DNA of 64,000 bases from Pedobacter faecalis (GTDB lineage: Bacteria; Bacteroidota; Bacteroidia; Sphingobacteriales; Sphingobacteriaceae), in contig NZ_JARXOW010000001.1 in the NCBI RefSeq assembly GCF_030182585.1, forward strand, positions 1,736,001 through 1,800,000. The letters run 5' to 3'. Below are positions 16,920 through 26,798 of the stretch, in pieces. Position numbers and translations under genes: made by a program. Position 1 is the stretch's first letter, and every line of letters begins with the position of its first letter. Below the pieces are notes generated by a model. The model was given only the letters and a program-made list of their open reading frames with translations. It made no database searches and was not told where the DNA came from.

Positions 16920-18035
16920 ATGAACAAAATGAAAGATGAAGAAAAACCGAAACACTTATCAGTAGTGACTGATGAATCGTTAAAATTTTTTGAAAATTAT
17001 ATCAATAACCCATCTCCAACCGGATTTGAATACCCAGGTCAGAAACTATGGTTAGATTACCTCGCGCCATACGTCGACGAAAGTTTTATAGACAGCTACG
17101 GAACTGCCGTCGGTGTGATAAACCCTAAAGCCGACTTCAAGGTTGTAATTGAGGCCCACGCAGACGAGATATCATGGTTTGTGAACTATATTACCGCTGA
17201 AGGATTGATATATGTAATAAGAAATGGTGGTTCTGATCATCAGATAGCGCCATCAAAGCGCGTAAACATCCATACAGAAAAGGGATTGGTAAAAGCCGTA
17301 TTCGGTTGGCCTGCAATACATACCCGCAATGGTGAAAAAGAGGAAGCTCCAGCATTAAAAAACATTTTTCTCGATTGCGGATGTACCTCAAGAGAGGAAG
17401 TCGAACAATTAGGAATTCATGTAGGCTGTGTGATAACCTATGAGGACGAGTTTATGGTGCTCAATGACAGATATTACGTAGGAAGGGCTCTTGATAACAG
17501 AGCGGGCGGTTTTATGATCGCCGAGGTAGCTCGTTTGCTCAAGGAGAATAAAAAGGAATTGCCTTTCGGACTTTATATCGTCAACTCGGTACAGGAAGAA
17601 ATTGGTTTGCGCGGCGCAGAAATGATTGCTCAACGTATCAAGCCTAATGTCGCTATCGTTACAGACGTAACGCACGACACCTCTACCCCTATGATTAATA
17701 AAATTACCCAGGGCGACTTAGCTTGCGGAAAAGGTCCGGTTGTTTCATATGCACCGGCTGTACAAACGAATCTAAATAAGCTCCTGATCAAAACAGCTCA
17801 GGAAAACAGCATACCTTTCCAACGCCAGGCCTCGTCAAGATCTACAGGCACCGATACGGACGCATTTGCGTATTCTAACGGAGGTGTTCCGTCGGCACTT
17901 ATATCATTACCGCTGAGATATATGCACACGACGGTAGAAATGATCCATAAAGAAGACGTAGATAACGTGATCAGTTTGATTTATCATTCACTATTAAACA
18001 TCCAGAACAATCATGACTTCACCTACGGTAAATAG
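16920..18035 (+). CDS. M42 family metallopeptidase (glutamyl aminopeptidase / endoglucanase M type)
   Basis: 371 residues. Cytoplasmic, cocatalytic two-metal aminopeptidase that typically forms dodecameric shells and trims peptides. The metal ligands can be assigned: EAHADEISWFV (His, Asp), RALDNRAGGFM (bridging Asp), VQEEIGLRGA (catalytic and ligand Glu), VTDVTHDTST (Asp) and LRYMHTTVEMIH (final His). A second ATG three codons in (16929) is an alternative start. There is no signal peptide. It sits between the carboxyltransferase and a nucleotidyltransferase on the same strand with gaps of 25 and 34 nt. Confidence 0.93.
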   Translation: MNKMKDEEKPKHLSVVTDESLKFFENYINNPSPTGFEYPGQKLWLDYLAPYVDESFIDSYGTAVGVINPKADFKVVIEAHADEISWFVNYITAEGLIYVIRNGGSDHQIAPSKRVNIHTEKGLVKAVFGWPAIHTRNGEKEEAPALKNIFLDCGCTSREEVEQLGIHVGCVITYEDEFMVLNDRYYVGRALDNRAGGFMIAEVARLLKENKKELPFGLYIVNSVQEEIGLRGAEMIAQRIKPNVAIVTDVTHDTSTPMINKITQGDLACGKGPVVSYAPAVQTNLNKLLIKTAQENSIPFQRQASSRSTGTDTDAFAYSNGGVPSALISLPLRYMHTTVEMIHKEDVDNVISLIYHSLLNIQNNHDFTYGK

Positions 18036-18069
18036 TACAAGCCTGAGCACATTAAAATAAATTTAACAA

Positions 18070-18969
18070 ATGAAACCAACTTTACTAATACTGGCAGCCG
18101 GAATGGCAAGCCGGTACGGAAGCATGAAGCAGATAGATGGCTTCGGCCCCAATGGAGAAACAATTATAGACTACTCAATTTTTGACGCAATCAGAGCCGG
18201 TTTTGGTAAGGTTGTTTTTATTATAAAGGAGGAATTCCACGAAAACTTTAAATCAATCTTTGATCCCAAATTGAAGGACAGGATAGAGGTGGACTATGTG
18301 TTCCAGAATTTCGACTTGAAGCAATTCGGAATTGAAGAAGAAATACCTCGTGAGAAACCCTGGGGAACTGCTCATGCCATTCTTTCTGGAAGAAAGGTTG
18401 TAAAAGAACCGTTTTGCGTTATCAATGCTGATGATTTCTACGGCTTTGACGCATTCGAAAAAATGGCCCATTTTCTTACAGCTGAAACGGATGATCAGAG
18501 GTATGCCATTGTCGGATATCAGATTGGTAAAACGCTTTCTGAATTCGGATCGGTGTCGCGCGGCGTATGCAAAACCAATGAAGCAGGGTTCCTTGAAGAT
18601 ATTACTGAACGGACCCAAGTATATAAAAAAGAGAACACGATCGTTTATCTGGAGAATGAGGTAGAGCATCCTCTGAGTTATGAAACCCCTGTCTCTATGA
18701 ATTTCTGGGGATTTACGCCCGCCGTTTTCCCGTACACGGAGAATATGTTCAGAACCTTTGCGCTTGAGAATAAGGACAAACCTAAAGCGGAATTTTTTAT
18801 TCCATTGATTGGAGAAACGTTAGTCAAGTCAGGCCAGGCAAGTTTTAAGGTAATTCCCACAGACAGCCAGTGGTTTGGCGTAACTTATAAAGAAGATAAG
18901 CCATTTGTGCAGGACAGCATCAATGCTTTAATAAGCGAGGGCACATACCCGGAAAGTCTCTGGAACTAA
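18070..18969 (+). CDS. Sugar-phosphate nucleotidyltransferase-like protein
   Basis: 299 residues with an NTP-transferase Rossmann-like fold. The nucleotide loop reads LAAGMASRYGSMKQI, which replaces the usual GxGTR with a shorter M-A-S-R, and the metal-binding aspartate is in CVINADDFYG. This divergent subfamily is common in Bacteroidota, and its sugar substrate is not established from sequence. In other genomes it often neighbours aminoglycoside-phosphotransferase-like kinases, hinting at salvage of a cell-wall sugar, but no kinase is present here. The transcript ends at the terminator at 18983. Confidence 0.85.
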   Translation: MKPTLLILAAGMASRYGSMKQIDGFGPNGETIIDYSIFDAIRAGFGKVVFIIKEEFHENFKSIFDPKLKDRIEVDYVFQNFDLKQFGIEEEIPREKPWGTAHAILSGRKVVKEPFCVINADDFYGFDAFEKMAHFLTAETDDQRYAIVGYQIGKTLSEFGSVSRGVCKTNEAGFLEDITERTQVYKKENTIVYLENEVEHPLSYETPVSMNFWGFTPAVFPYTENMFRTFALENKDKPKAEFFIPLIGETLVKSGQASFKVIPTDSQWFGVTYKEDKPFVQDSINALISEGTYPESLWN

Positions 18970-18982
18970 AAAGAGCGTTTAC

Positions 18983-19019
18983 AAAAAAAAAGCCCCGGGA
19001 ATATCCTGGGGCTTTTTTT
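18983..19019. terminator. Bidirectional rho-independent terminator
   Basis: GCCCCGGGA and TCCTGGGGC pair with one G-T wobble around an ATA loop, flanked by A9 and T7. It separates the convergent nucleotidyltransferase and dnaK genes. Confidence 0.92.
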
Positions 19020-19021
19020 GA

Positions 19022-20941
19022 TTACTTTTTATCGTCTTTAACTTCTTCGAAATCAACATCAGTAACATTATCACCTCCGTTGCCTGCGCCATCCTGTGGC
19101 TGACCAGACGCCGAATCTCCGGCCGGAGCACCAGGTTCCTGACCTGCCTTATACATTTCTTCCGAAGCGGCATTCCAAGCTGCCTGAAGTTCTTGTTGGG
19201 CAGAATCGATATCTGCGAAGTTTCTGGCAGCATGAGCATCCTTCAGCTTTTGTAGACCAGCTTCGATGGTCGACTTTTTATCCGCAGACAGTTTATCGCC
19301 GAACTCTTTAAGCTGCTTCTCTGTGGAGAAAATCAATGCATCCGCACTGTTAATTTTCTCTGCTTCTTCTTTGGCAGCTTTATCAGATTCTGCATTTCTT
19401 TCTGCCTCCTCCTTCATACGTTTGATTTCCTCATCAGTCAATCCGGAGGACGCCTCGATACGTATCTTTTGTTCCTTTCCAGTTGCCTTATCTTTTGCGC
19501 TAACATGTAAAATACCGTTTGCATCTATATCGAAAGCAACCTCAATCTGTGGAACTCCCCTAGGCGCAGGTGGAATACCATCCAAGATAAACCTACCAAT
19601 GGTCCGGTTTTGAGCTGCCATTGGACGCTCGCCTTGGAGAATATGTATTTCCACCGATGGCTGATTATCTGCAGCTGTTGAGAACGTTTCCGCTTTCTTA
19701 GACGGAATAGTAGTGTTGGCTTCAATGAGCTTAGTCATCACACCACCCATAGTTTCGATACCTAATGATAGCGGCGTAACATCAAGAAGCAAAACGTCTT
19801 TTACTTCTCCCGTAAGAACCCCTCCCTGAATTGCTGCACCGATTGCCACAACCTCATCAGGGTTCACACCCTTAGACGGCTCTTTCCCGAAGAACGCCTT
19901 TACAGCGTCTTGAATAGCAGGAATACGTGTCGAACCACCAACTAATATAATCTCATCTATATCACTGGTTTTCAAGCCAGCATTTTTTAAAGCCGATTTA
20001 CATGGTTCGATCGTACGATTTACAAGATCTGAAGCCAATTGCTCAAATTTTGCGCGGCTTAACGACCGCACCAAATGTTTCGGCCCTGTCGCATCGGCAG
20101 TAATATAAGGTAAGTTGATCTCAGTTGTAGTTGTGCTGGAAAGTTCAATTTTAGCCTTTTCAGCAGCTTCCTTCAAGCGCTGAAGCGCCATCGGGTCCTG
20201 ATGAAGATCCATTCCGTTTTCAGTCTTAAATTCTTCTGCCAGCCATTCAATGATCACATGATCAAAGTCGTCTCCACCCAAATGCGTATCTCCGTCGGTA
20301 GATTTTACTTCAAAAACGCCATCGCCTAATTCCAAAACTGACACATCATGTGTACCACCACCACAGTCAAACACAACAATCTTCATGTCCTTATGCGCCT
20401 TATCAAGACCATAAGCCAATGCAGCCGCAGTTGGTTCATTAATAATACGCTTCACATTCAACCCAGCGATTTCTCCCGCTTCCTTAGTGGCTTGCCTTTG
20501 GGCATCATTAAAATATGCTGGCACAGTGATTACAGCTTCAGAGACCTCCTGACCTAGGAAATCCTCGGCCGTTTTTTTCATCTTCTGCAGAATCATTGCG
20601 GATATCTCCTGAGGAGTATATTTCCGGTCGTCAATCTCAACTCTGGGAGTATTGTTATCTCCTTTAACAAGTTTATAAGGAACTCGTGTAGCTTCCTTTG
20701 TAACCTCAGCAAAACTGCTCCCCATAAAACGCTTTATAGAGGAAATCGTCTTAGTTGGGTTCGTTATAGCCTGCCGTTTTGCCGGCTCCCCTACTTTACG
20801 CTCGCCATTTTCTGCAAAAGCCACAATTGAAGGCGTAGTTCTTTTACCTTCACTGTTGGCGATCACAACAGGTTCATTCCCCTCCATCACAGAAACACAA
20901 GAATTTGTTGTTCCTAAGTCTATACCAATAATCTTTGACAT
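19022..20941 (-). CDS. dnaK: Chaperone protein DnaK (Hsp70)
   Basis: 639 residues from [18 protein letters not shown]. The same frame continues 18 codons upstream without Hsp70-like sequence, so the start is at 20939-20941. The ATPase domain (1-380) carries the IDLGTTNS phosphate loop, [15 protein letters not shown] and VGGSTRIPA. The substrate domain (about 390-500) includes [14 protein letters not shown], and the lid is followed by a disordered Gly/Ala-rich tail. The final FEEVKDDKK contains the conserved EEVKD tail that contacts co-chaperones. It is monocistronic; dnaJ and grpE are not adjacent. An inverted repeat lies 68 nt upstream. Confidence 0.98.
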   Translation of the reverse strand: MSKIIGIDLGTTNSCVSVMEGNEPVVIANSEGKRTTPSIVAFAENGERKVGEPAKRQAITNPTKTISSIKRFMGSSFAEVTKEATRVPYKLVKGDNNTPRVEIDDRKYTPQEISAMILQKMKKTAEDFLGQEVSEAVITVPAYFNDAQRQATKEAGEIAGLNVKRIINEPTAAALAYGLDKAHKDMKIVVFDCGGGTHDVSVLELGDGVFEVKSTDGDTHLGGDDFDHVIIEWLAEEFKTENGMDLHQDPMALQRLKEAAEKAKIELSSTTTTEINLPYITADATGPKHLVRSLSRAKFEQLASDLVNRTIEPCKSALKNAGLKTSDIDEIILVGGSTRIPAIQDAVKAFFGKEPSKGVNPDEVVAIGAAIQGGVLTGEVKDVLLLDVTPLSLGIETMGGVMTKLIEANTTIPSKKAETFSTAADNQPSVEIHILQGERPMAAQNRTIGRFILDGIPPAPRGVPQIEVAFDIDANGILHVSAKDKATGKEQKIRIEASSGLTDEEIKRMKEEAERNAESDKAAKEEAEKINSADALIFSTEKQLKEFGDKLSADKKSTIEAGLQKLKDAHAARNFADIDSAQQELQAAWNAASEEMYKAGQEPGAPAGDSASGQPQDGAGNGGDNVTDVDFEEVKDDKK

Positions 20942-21008
20942 CCTAATTATATCTTTAATGTTAGAAATCTTTGTTTGCCAGATAATAACAAGCAATGTGC
21001 CAATAGAC

Positions 21009-21023
21009 TTTTGTCAGACAAAA
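21009..21023. repeat. Inverted repeat upstream of dnaK
   Basis: TTTTGTC and GACAAAA are exact reverse complements around a single A, 68-82 nt upstream of the dnaK start. It could be an operator or form part of a heat-responsive promoter. I know of no matching Bacteroidota element. Confidence 0.4.
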
Positions 21024-21091
21024 AGGGCACGGGAACGGCATGAACCTAGCGCAGCTATTTGCAAACACGTTGATATATGACAGGATGACAG

Positions 21092-22282
21092 CTATTGCTG
21101 CAGAAATGCCCTTTCCAAATAGTGTTCAGTAATGCCGAAGTATCTCTTAAGTGCTGTCAAATCTTCTAAAATAGCAGCCTTACGAGCTACGGATACATTC
21201 CCTTTCACGCCTGCAATCAACACATTCTTAGGTGTATGAACGTCAGAGATAAACTCTATAACTTTAACTCTATATCCAAAATATTCCAAAATAAGAACCC
21301 GGATAGCATCTGTTAACATCTCTGACTGCCGGTCCATAAAGACCCCATGCCTGGTCAGGGGTGACAGATGATTTCGGACCTTAACCTTCTCCATCTGTCT
21401 GCGGACCTGCTTATGGCAACAGGGTGCTACAACAACCAGTTGAGCCCCACACCTTATACCTTTTATTATCGCATCATCGGTCGCCGTGTCGCAGGCATGC
21501 AACGCTATTAAAAGGTCAACTGAGTCAGAAGAGAACTCAGCAATCGTGCCCTCCACAAACCTCAATTTATCAAAGGAAGCCTTCTCAGCTATATTATTAC
21601 ATAAGGCTACAAGATCGGCTCTGTATTCAACTCCCGTGACACTAACATCCAGCTTGCGCACATTAATAAGATAGTCATATAAAGCAAAAGTAAGATATCC
21701 CTTGCCCGAACCCATGTCACAAACATGCTTTATAGATCCAGAAGGCACAGAACACACCAAACTATCAAGTATCTCTATATATCTGTTAATCTGCCTATAC
21801 TTATCCTGCCCTGATTTGAGAACCTTGCCTGACTTATCTGTAAGCCCTAACTGTGTTAGATATAGCTGATTCGGGCCAGATTCAATCAACCGTTTTTTAA
21901 AACGGTCATGGCTAAGACTAACCTCCCGGGTGAGGTCACTCTGCGACTCACGCAAAGAAACCTTTCCCTTCTTATTCACCTCCAATACAAACTCGCCAGA
22001 AGTGCTTAAAACAGTGCATATCCGAAATCCACTAACTACAAACTGCTCCAACAGCGCTATGCCCTCGTCAACAAAAAAATTCTTGAATATATCCCTGGTT
22101 TTATAGCGATATGTAAACGCCAACATCTTATGACCCTTAATTAAAACTGGCCGGATATAAATTTTTTTTAACTCAGGCTCTATCCCATGGTAATTACCCA
22201 AGGAAGCCTTCACGAAGGCCTCACTAGCAACAACCTGGTGAATTCTTATACGGAACTCTTCAAATATTTCGGGATCAATCAT
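21092..22282 (-). CDS. Class I SAM-dependent methyltransferase (Methyltransf_32 / METTL25-like)
   Basis: 396 residues from MIDPEIFEEFRIRIHQ at 22282. A reading from 22345 would place the start codon inside the terminator stem, and one from 22312 is also possible. The C-terminal half is a Rossmann methyltransferase with SAM motif CDMGSGKGYLTFALYDYL (about residue 193), acidic motif II in TGVEYRADL and ALHACDTATD, followed by VVAPCCHKQ. The last is typical of the Methyltransf_32 group, which includes METTL25-like proteins of unproven substrate. The N-terminal 180 residues are specific to the bacterial family. It follows the end of the ribosomal superoperon but is separated from it by a terminator. 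Confidence 0.85.
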   Translation of the reverse strand: MIDPEIFEEFRIRIHQVVASEAFVKASLGNYHGIEPELKKIYIRPVLIKGHKMLAFTYRYKTRDIFKNFFVDEGIALLEQFVVSGFRICTVLSTSGEFVLEVNKKGKVSLRESQSDLTREVSLSHDRFKKRLIESGPNQLYLTQLGLTDKSGKVLKSGQDKYRQINRYIEILDSLVCSVPSGSIKHVCDMGSGKGYLTFALYDYLINVRKLDVSVTGVEYRADLVALCNNIAEKASFDKLRFVEGTIAEFSSDSVDLLIALHACDTATDDAIIKGIRCGAQLVVVAPCCHKQVRRQMEKVKVRNHLSPLTRHGVFMDRQSEMLTDAIRVLILEYFGYRVKVIEFISDVHTPKNVLIAGVKGNVSVARKAAILEDLTALKRYFGITEHYLERAFLQQ

Positions 22283-22315
22283 CTGCAACACATTTCCTGC
22301 AAAACTAAACATAAA

Positions 22316-22349
22316 AAAAATGCCCCACTCAAAAGAATGGGGCATTTTT
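22316..22349. terminator. Terminator at the end of the ribosomal superoperon
   Basis: TGCCCCA and TGGGGCA pair with inner TC/GA pairing and an AAAA loop, flanked by A-rich and T5 tracts. It lies 19 nt beyond the rplQ stop and can act on both strands. Confidence 0.88.
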
Positions 22350-22368
22350 AGAATAGAATATCTATCTC

Positions 22369-22908
22369 CTATTCTCCTTTGTTCTCATTTGTATTTTCAG
22401 AGTCCTTAGTCTCGTCAGCTTCAGCTGCGGCAGCTTCTGTCGAAGCTTCAGCAACCACGGCGTTCGCAACTGATTCAGACTTCTTGGCTTTACTTCTACC
22501 ACGTCTAGTTGTCTTCTTCTCAACTACCGCAGTATCTTTACCGTAAACTTCATTATAATCAACAAGTTCGATTAATGCCATTTCCGCATTGTCACCCAAT
22601 CGATTATTTAGCTTAATGATCCTTGTATAACCCCCAGGGCGATTCGCAACCTTAGCAGCAACATCCCGGAATAACTCAGTCACCGTTTCCTTGTCTTGCA
22701 AATATCCAAAAACTACACGACGAGAATGCGTAGTATCATTTTTAGACTTTGTAATAATAGGTTCAACATATGTACGCAACGCCTTTGCTTTAGCCAAAGT
22801 AGTTGTGATTCTTTTATGTTTAATAAGCGAGGAAGCCATGTTGGCCAACATTGCCTTTCTATGTGAATCTGTTCTTCCTAAGTGGTTTACTTTTTTACCG
22901 TGTCTCAT
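22369..22908 (-). CDS. rplQ: 50S ribosomal protein bL17
   Basis: 179 residues, where typical bL17 has about 120-130. The core begins [20 protein letters not shown] and includes the [17 protein letters not shown] region at the peptide-exit side of the large subunit. After about residue 130 comes a tail rich in Ala, Glu, Lys and Thr ending [13 protein letters not shown], which is absent from model organisms and probably disordered. It is the last gene of the superoperon, 87 nt after rpoA, as in most bacteria. Confidence 0.97.
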   Translation of the reverse strand: MRHGKKVNHLGRTDSHRKAMLANMASSLIKHKRITTTLAKAKALRTYVEPIITKSKNDTTHSRRVVFGYLQDKETVTELFRDVAAKVANRPGGYTRIIKLNNRLGDNAEMALIELVDYNEVYGKDTAVVEKKTTRRGRSKAKKSESVANAVVAEASTEAAAAEADETKDSENTNENKGE

Positions 22909-22921
22909 TTTTTAATGTTTC

Positions 22922-22966
22922 AGCGTATACCGTCTCTTTGAATCTAATACGAGGGAATTATACGCT
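22922..22966 (-). other. Intercistronic inverted repeat between rpoA and rplQ
   Basis: AGCGTATA (22922-22929) and TATACGCT (22959-22966) are exact reverse complements separated by 29 nt. The mRNA could form an 8-bp stem in the 87-nt gap. No T run follows, so it is unlikely to be a full terminator. Confidence 0.4.
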
Positions 22967-22995
22967 ATTTATAATATAGTTAATTAACTTAAAGC

Positions 22996-23988
22996 CTATT
23001 CCTCGTCTAATTTGAATTTGGCCAGGTTCATACCGAAAGACAAACTCTTAGACTTAACGAGTTCCTGAATTTCAGTGAGAGATTTTTTGCCAAAGTTCCT
23101 GAACTTAAGCATGTCAGCCACATCATATGAGACTAAATCCGCTAAAGTTCTAATGTCGGCGGCCTTCAAACAGTTAAGGGCTCTCACAGACAAATCTAAG
23201 TCTACCAGCTCAGTCTTGAGTATCTTACGCATATGTAGGATCTCTTCATCCACTTCCTTGGTTTCCTCCTTAGCCTGAGACTCCAAAACAAGATTCTCGT
23301 CAGAGAACAGCATAAAGTGCTGAATTAAAATCTTAGCTGCCTCCTTGAGTGCCTCTTCAGGATGGATAGAACCATCGGTGGAGATATCTAAAACTAACTT
23401 TTCGTAATCCGTTTTTTGTTCTACACGATAATTCTCGATCGTATACTTCACGTTCTTCATCGGTGTGAAGATAGAATCAATAGCAATCACCCCAACAACC
23501 GCATCACTGACCTTATTTTCTTCTGCCGGCACATAACCGCGGCCCTTGTTAATCGTCATCTCAACTTCCAAAGTGACAGACTTCTCCATATTGCATATTA
23601 CAAAATCAGGATTTAGCACTTCGAAATTATTTGAGAACCTCGTGATATCGCCGGCAAGAAACTGGTCTTGTGCGCTTATCACAATAAATATCTTTTCTGT
23701 ATCACCTGAATCACCCACCTTCTTAAAACGAACCTGCTTAAGGTTCAGGATAATTTCAGTAAGATCCTCAACAACACCTTTGATAGTAGAAAACTCATGA
23801 GAAACGCCAGAAAAACGAATGCTCGTAATGGCATAACCCTCCAAAGAAGAAAGTAAGATTCTCCTCAAGGCATTACCAATTGTTACACCGAAACCAGGTT
23901 CTAATGGACGAAATTCAAATGTACCGTCGAAATCAGTCGATTTCTGCATGATCACCTTATCGGGTTTTTGAAAAGCTAAGATTGCCAT
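22996..23988 (-). CDS. rpoA: DNA-directed RNA polymerase subunit alpha
   Basis: 330 residues. The N-terminal assembly domain (1 to about 235) starts [14 protein letters not shown] and contains [19 protein letters not shown] with the conserved NALRR, which dimerises and holds beta and beta'. An acidic linker (about 236-252, [10 protein letters not shown]) leads to the C-terminal DNA- and activator-binding domain (255-325), with [20 protein letters not shown] and [15 protein letters not shown]. It has the usual position between rpsD and rplQ. Confidence 0.99.
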   Translation of the reverse strand: MAILAFQKPDKVIMQKSTDFDGTFEFRPLEPGFGVTIGNALRRILLSSLEGYAITSIRFSGVSHEFSTIKGVVEDLTEIILNLKQVRFKKVGDSGDTEKIFIVISAQDQFLAGDITRFSNNFEVLNPDFVICNMEKSVTLEVEMTINKGRGYVPAEENKVSDAVVGVIAIDSIFTPMKNVKYTIENYRVEQKTDYEKLVLDISTDGSIHPEEALKEAAKILIQHFMLFSDENLVLESQAKEETKEVDEEILHMRKILKTELVDLDLSVRALNCLKAADIRTLADLVSYDVADMLKFRNFGKKSLTEIQELVKSKSLSFGMNLAKFKLDEE

Positions 23989-24025
23989 TTATAATGTTTT
24001 TAGATCGTTATTAATTTGTGCAAAC

Positions 24026-24057
24026 AAGAATTAATTGCCCTAAGGCAATCAATTCTT
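24026..24057 (-). other. Strong hairpin in the rpsD-rpoA gap
   Basis: Two 14-nt arms (24026-24039 and 24044-24057) pair with a single A-C mismatch around a 4-nt loop, starting 2 nt after the rpsD stop. It is followed by a weak U-poor stretch, so it could be a processing or attenuation site rather than a complete terminator. Confidence 0.55.
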
Positions 24058-24059
24058 TA

Positions 24060-24668
24060 TTACTTAGAGTATAACTCTACTATTAGGTTTTCTTTAATAT
24101 TTTCAGGAATCTCGTCACGATTTGGATATGCTAAAAATTTACCTGACAAATCAGCCGCATCCCAGTCCAACCAATTGAACTTGTTAATCACCCGGCCTGC
24201 AACTGAATTAGTAATCGACTCCAGGCTCTTAGATTTTTCGCGAACTGCAACGACATCTCCTGCTCTCAACTGATAAGACGGGATGTTCACAACTTCGCCG
24301 TTGACAGTGATATGCTTGTGACTCACCAGCTGACGTGCACCGGCACGAGTTGGAGCAATTCCCAGTCTGTATACAGTATTATCTAAACGCGCTTCAAGAA
24401 GCTGTAATAAATTATCTCCTGTGATACCAGACTTAGATGAAGCTTTAGTAAATAGGTTACGGAATTGACGTTCTAACACTCCGTAGGTGTACTTAACCTT
24501 TTGCTTCTCCATTAACTGGACAGCATATTCTGATTGCTTACCTCTACGCTTAGAGACGCCATGCTGACCTGGAGGATAATTCTTTCTATCCAGAACTTTA
24601 TCAGGGCCAAAAATCGGCTCTCTGAACTTACGGGCTATTTTGGACTTAGGTCCGGTATATCTTGCCAT
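24060..24668 (-). CDS. rpsD: 30S ribosomal protein uS4
   Basis: 202 residues, normal length. uS4 binds the 5' domain of 16S rRNA early in assembly and lines the mRNA entry site. It starts [18 protein letters not shown] and carries the S4 RNA-binding domain (about 95-155) with [20 protein letters not shown] and [15 protein letters not shown]. The gene lies 64 nt after rpsK. It lacks the N-terminal zinc-binding cysteines of some other bacterial uS4 proteins, so it is the zinc-free type. Confidence 0.99.
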   Translation of the reverse strand: MARYTGPKSKIARKFREPIFGPDKVLDRKNYPPGQHGVSKRRGKQSEYAVQLMEKQKVKYTYGVLERQFRNLFTKASSKSGITGDNLLQLLEARLDNTVYRLGIAPTRAGARQLVSHKHITVNGEVVNIPSYQLRAGDVVAVREKSKSLESITNSVAGRVINKFNWLDWDAADLSGKFLAYPNRDEIPENIKENLIVELYSK

Positions 24669-24732
24669 AGTTGTTGTTTTAAAGTATCATGCAGTCTATA
24701 ACCGCAGACTCTTAGCTTTAAAAAAATATAAA

Positions 24733-25122
24733 TTAAACTCTTCTCTTTTTTGGAGGCCTGCAACCATTATGTGGAAGCGGTGTGATATCCTTAATTGAGG
24801 TCACTTCCAAACCGGCAACCTGCAATGTTCTGATAGCAGACTCGCGTCCGGAACCAGGACCCTTTACGAAAACATCTACTTTACGAAGTCCTAAATCAAA
24901 AGCTACTTTACCGCAATCTGAAGCGGCCTGACCGGCTGCATACGGTGTATTCTTCTTAGAACCCTTGAATCCCATCTTACCTGCAGATGACCACGAAATC
25001 GTCTGACCGTTTACGTTGGTTAAGGTAACGATGATGTTGTTAAAAGTAGCATTGATATGCGCCTGTCCTACAGGCTCAATCACAACAATCCGCTTTTTGG
25101 TAACTTTTTTACTTTTAGCCAT
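24733..25122 (-). CDS. rpsK: 30S ribosomal protein uS11
   Basis: 129 residues. uS11 forms part of the platform near the mRNA exit. Family motifs [51 protein letters not shown] and the C-terminal [17 protein letters not shown] are intact. It lies 20 nt after rpsM on the same transcript. Confidence 0.99.
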   Translation of the reverse strand: MAKSKKVTKKRIVVIEPVGQAHINATFNNIIVTLTNVNGQTISWSSAGKMGFKGSKKNTPYAAGQAASDCGKVAFDLGLRKVDVFVKGPGSGRESAIRTLQVAGLEVTSIKDITPLPHNGCRPPKKRRV

Positions 25123-25142
25123 AATCTTATTAGGTACTACTC

Positions 25143-25520
25143 TTATTTAGTAGCCTTTTTCTTGTTTGCAACTGTTTTCCTCTTTCCTTTACGGGTACGA
25201 GAATTATTTTTAGTACGCTGACCCCGAACAGGCAAGCCCTTTCTGTGACGTAAACCGCGGTAACAGCCTATATCCATCAGACGCTTAATATTCAACTGCA
25301 CTTCCGAACGCAGAGCCCCCTCTACTTTTACGCCGTCGTTGATAATTGTACGAATAGCAGAAAGCTCATCATCTGACCAATCCTGCACCTTTTTATTGAA
25401 ATCAATTCCTGCCTCAGACAATATACGCTGAGCAGTTGATCTTCCTATACCGAAAATATAAGTTAACCCAATTTCACCTCTTTTGTTTCTTGGTAAATCA
25501 ATACCTGATATCCTTGCCAT
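25143..25520 (-). CDS. rpsM: 30S ribosomal protein uS13
   Basis: 125 residues. uS13 sits in the head of the 30S subunit and bridges to the 50S. It starts [20 protein letters not shown] and shows the helix-two-turn-helix region [14 protein letters not shown] and the [19 protein letters not shown] motif, with a lysine-rich tail that reaches the P-site tRNA. An 83-nt gap separates it from rpmJ upstream. Confidence 0.99.
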   Translation of the reverse strand: MARISGIDLPRNKRGEIGLTYIFGIGRSTAQRILSEAGIDFNKKVQDWSDDELSAIRTIINDGVKVEGALRSEVQLNIKRLMDIGCYRGLRHRKGLPVRGQRTKNNSRTRKGKRKTVANKKKATK

Positions 25521-25603
25521 ATTTATACTAGTGTTTGATTATTTGACTAAACGACAGATTGAGTAACCTGTACATTTAACCCAATCATACTTTAAATAAG
25601 TTC

Positions 25604-25720
25604 TTAACCCTGACGCTGCTTGTATTTAGGGTTTTTCTTGTTGATCACGTAAAGCTTACCTTTACGACGAATAACCTTACAATCTGCGCTACGCTTTTTA
25701 ATTGATGACCTAACTTTCAT
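25604..25720 (-). CDS. rpmJ: 50S ribosomal protein bL36, zinc-free form
   Basis: 38 residues starting [15 protein letters not shown] and ending KYKQRQG, exactly the bL36 size. Canonical bL36 binds zinc through three Cys and one His. Here only Cys14 remains: position 11 is Ser, 27 is Asn and the histidine position is not His. It is thus the zinc-independent (C-minus) type. It starts 2 nt after the infA stop, and the infA-rpmJ-rpsM order is standard. Confidence 0.97.
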   Translation of the reverse strand: MKVRSSIKKRSADCKVIRRKGKLYVINKKNPKYKQRQG

Positions 25721-25722
25721 TT

Positions 25723-25941
25723 TTATTTATATCTATAAGTAATCCTGCCTTTTGATAAATCGTAAGGCGACATCTCCAACTTAACTTTATCCCCGGGTAA
25801 AATTTTTATATAATGCATCCGCATCTTACCCGAAATATGTGCAATAATCTCATGCCCGTTTTCCAGCTCTACCCGGAACATAGCATTCGATAACGCTTCC
25901 TTTATTACTCCGTCTTGTTCAATCGAGGCCTGTTTAGCCAT
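25723..25941 (-). CDS. infA: Translation initiation factor IF-1
   Basis: 72 residues, an OB-fold protein that blocks the A site during initiation. Motifs include [42 protein letters not shown] and the ending [15 protein letters not shown], all as in canonical IF-1. It lies between map and rpmJ, 70 nt after map and 2 nt before rpmJ. Confidence 0.99.
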   Translation of the reverse strand: MAKQASIEQDGVIKEALSNAMFRVELENGHEIIAHISGKMRMHYIKILPGDKVKLEMSPYDLSKGRITYRYK

Positions 25942-26011
25942 ATAATATTGATTTTTACTTAATTAGCTACCGTTAAATAGGGATGCAAAATTAATAAAAA
26001 TTTTTAAATAA

Positions 26012-26797
26012 TCACTTTTTTTCTTTTAAAACTTCCTCGATCAAACTGAACGTCGATAAGACGTCCGCGCTACCGCGCTTAACAGCAACGGTATGTTCAA
26101 AGTGGGCCGACGGCCTATTGTCCTTAGTCGTTACCGTCCAACCATCCGACCAGAACTTAACAGCTGGGGTACCTGCATTTATCATAGGCTCTATTGCGAT
26201 CACCATCCCTTCTTCCAACTTAATACCAGAGCCTCTCTTGCCATAATTTGGAACCTCCGGCTTCTCATGCAACTTGATGCCTACACCGTGGCCTACCAGC
26301 TCTCTTACTACACCATAGCCATTAGCTTCGGCCAGTTCCTGGATCGCGAAACCGATATCGCCAACTCGCGAACCAACAACTGCCTTTTGAATACCGTTAT
26401 CAAGGCACTGTCTGGTTACCTCAAGAAGCTTTCGCTTTTCATCACTGATCTCGCCTATAGAGAAGGTGTAAGCAGAATCACCATAATATCCATCCTTTAC
26501 AACCCCGCAATCTACAGATATAATATCGCCCTCCTGGATGATATAATCACTTGGAAAACCATGAACTACCTGATCATTAGGGGAAATGCACAACGAGTAA
26601 GGAAAGCCGTTATAGTTTAAAAACGCTGGAATTGCGCCATGATCCCTTATAAATGCTTCAGCGATCCGATTCAATTCCAACGTAGTAACTCCTGGTGAAA
26701 TAAGCTTGGCTACCTCCGCCAAGGTCCTAGATACTAACAGGGAACTAGCCCTGATCAGTTCAATTTCCTCAGAAGTTTTATAATATACTCTAGCCAT
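26012..26797 (-). CDS. map: Methionine aminopeptidase, type I
   Basis: 261 residues from MARVYYKTSEEIELIRASS, 1 nt after the secY stop. A longer reading from 26854 would overlap secY and adds no family sequence. It removes the initiator methionine from new proteins with a two-metal centre. Ligands are visible in VDCGVVKDGYYGDSAYTF (two Asp), VGHGVGIKLHEKPEVPNYG (His), VIAIEPMIN (Glu) and SAHFEHTVAV (Glu). It has no N-terminal extension, as for type Ia bacterial enzymes. Confidence 0.98.
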   Translation of the reverse strand: MARVYYKTSEEIELIRASSLLVSRTLAEVAKLISPGVTTLELNRIAEAFIRDHGAIPAFLNYNGFPYSLCISPNDQVVHGFPSDYIIQEGDIISVDCGVVKDGYYGDSAYTFSIGEISDEKRKLLEVTRQCLDNGIQKAVVGSRVGDIGFAIQELAEANGYGVVRELVGHGVGIKLHEKPEVPNYGKRGSGIKLEEGMVIAIEPMINAGTPAVKFWSDGWTVTTKDNRPSAHFEHTVAVKRGSADVLSTFSLIEEVLKEKK

Positions 26798-26798
26798 C

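Noticed and set aside
20942..20995. N-terminal extension of DnaK
   Set aside because: Eighteen in-frame codons precede [14 protein letters not shown], but Hsp70 starts there and the extension is not conserved sequence.
22283..22345. Longer N-terminus for the Methyltransf_32 protein
   Set aside because: The upstream start codon sits in the stem of the rplQ terminator.
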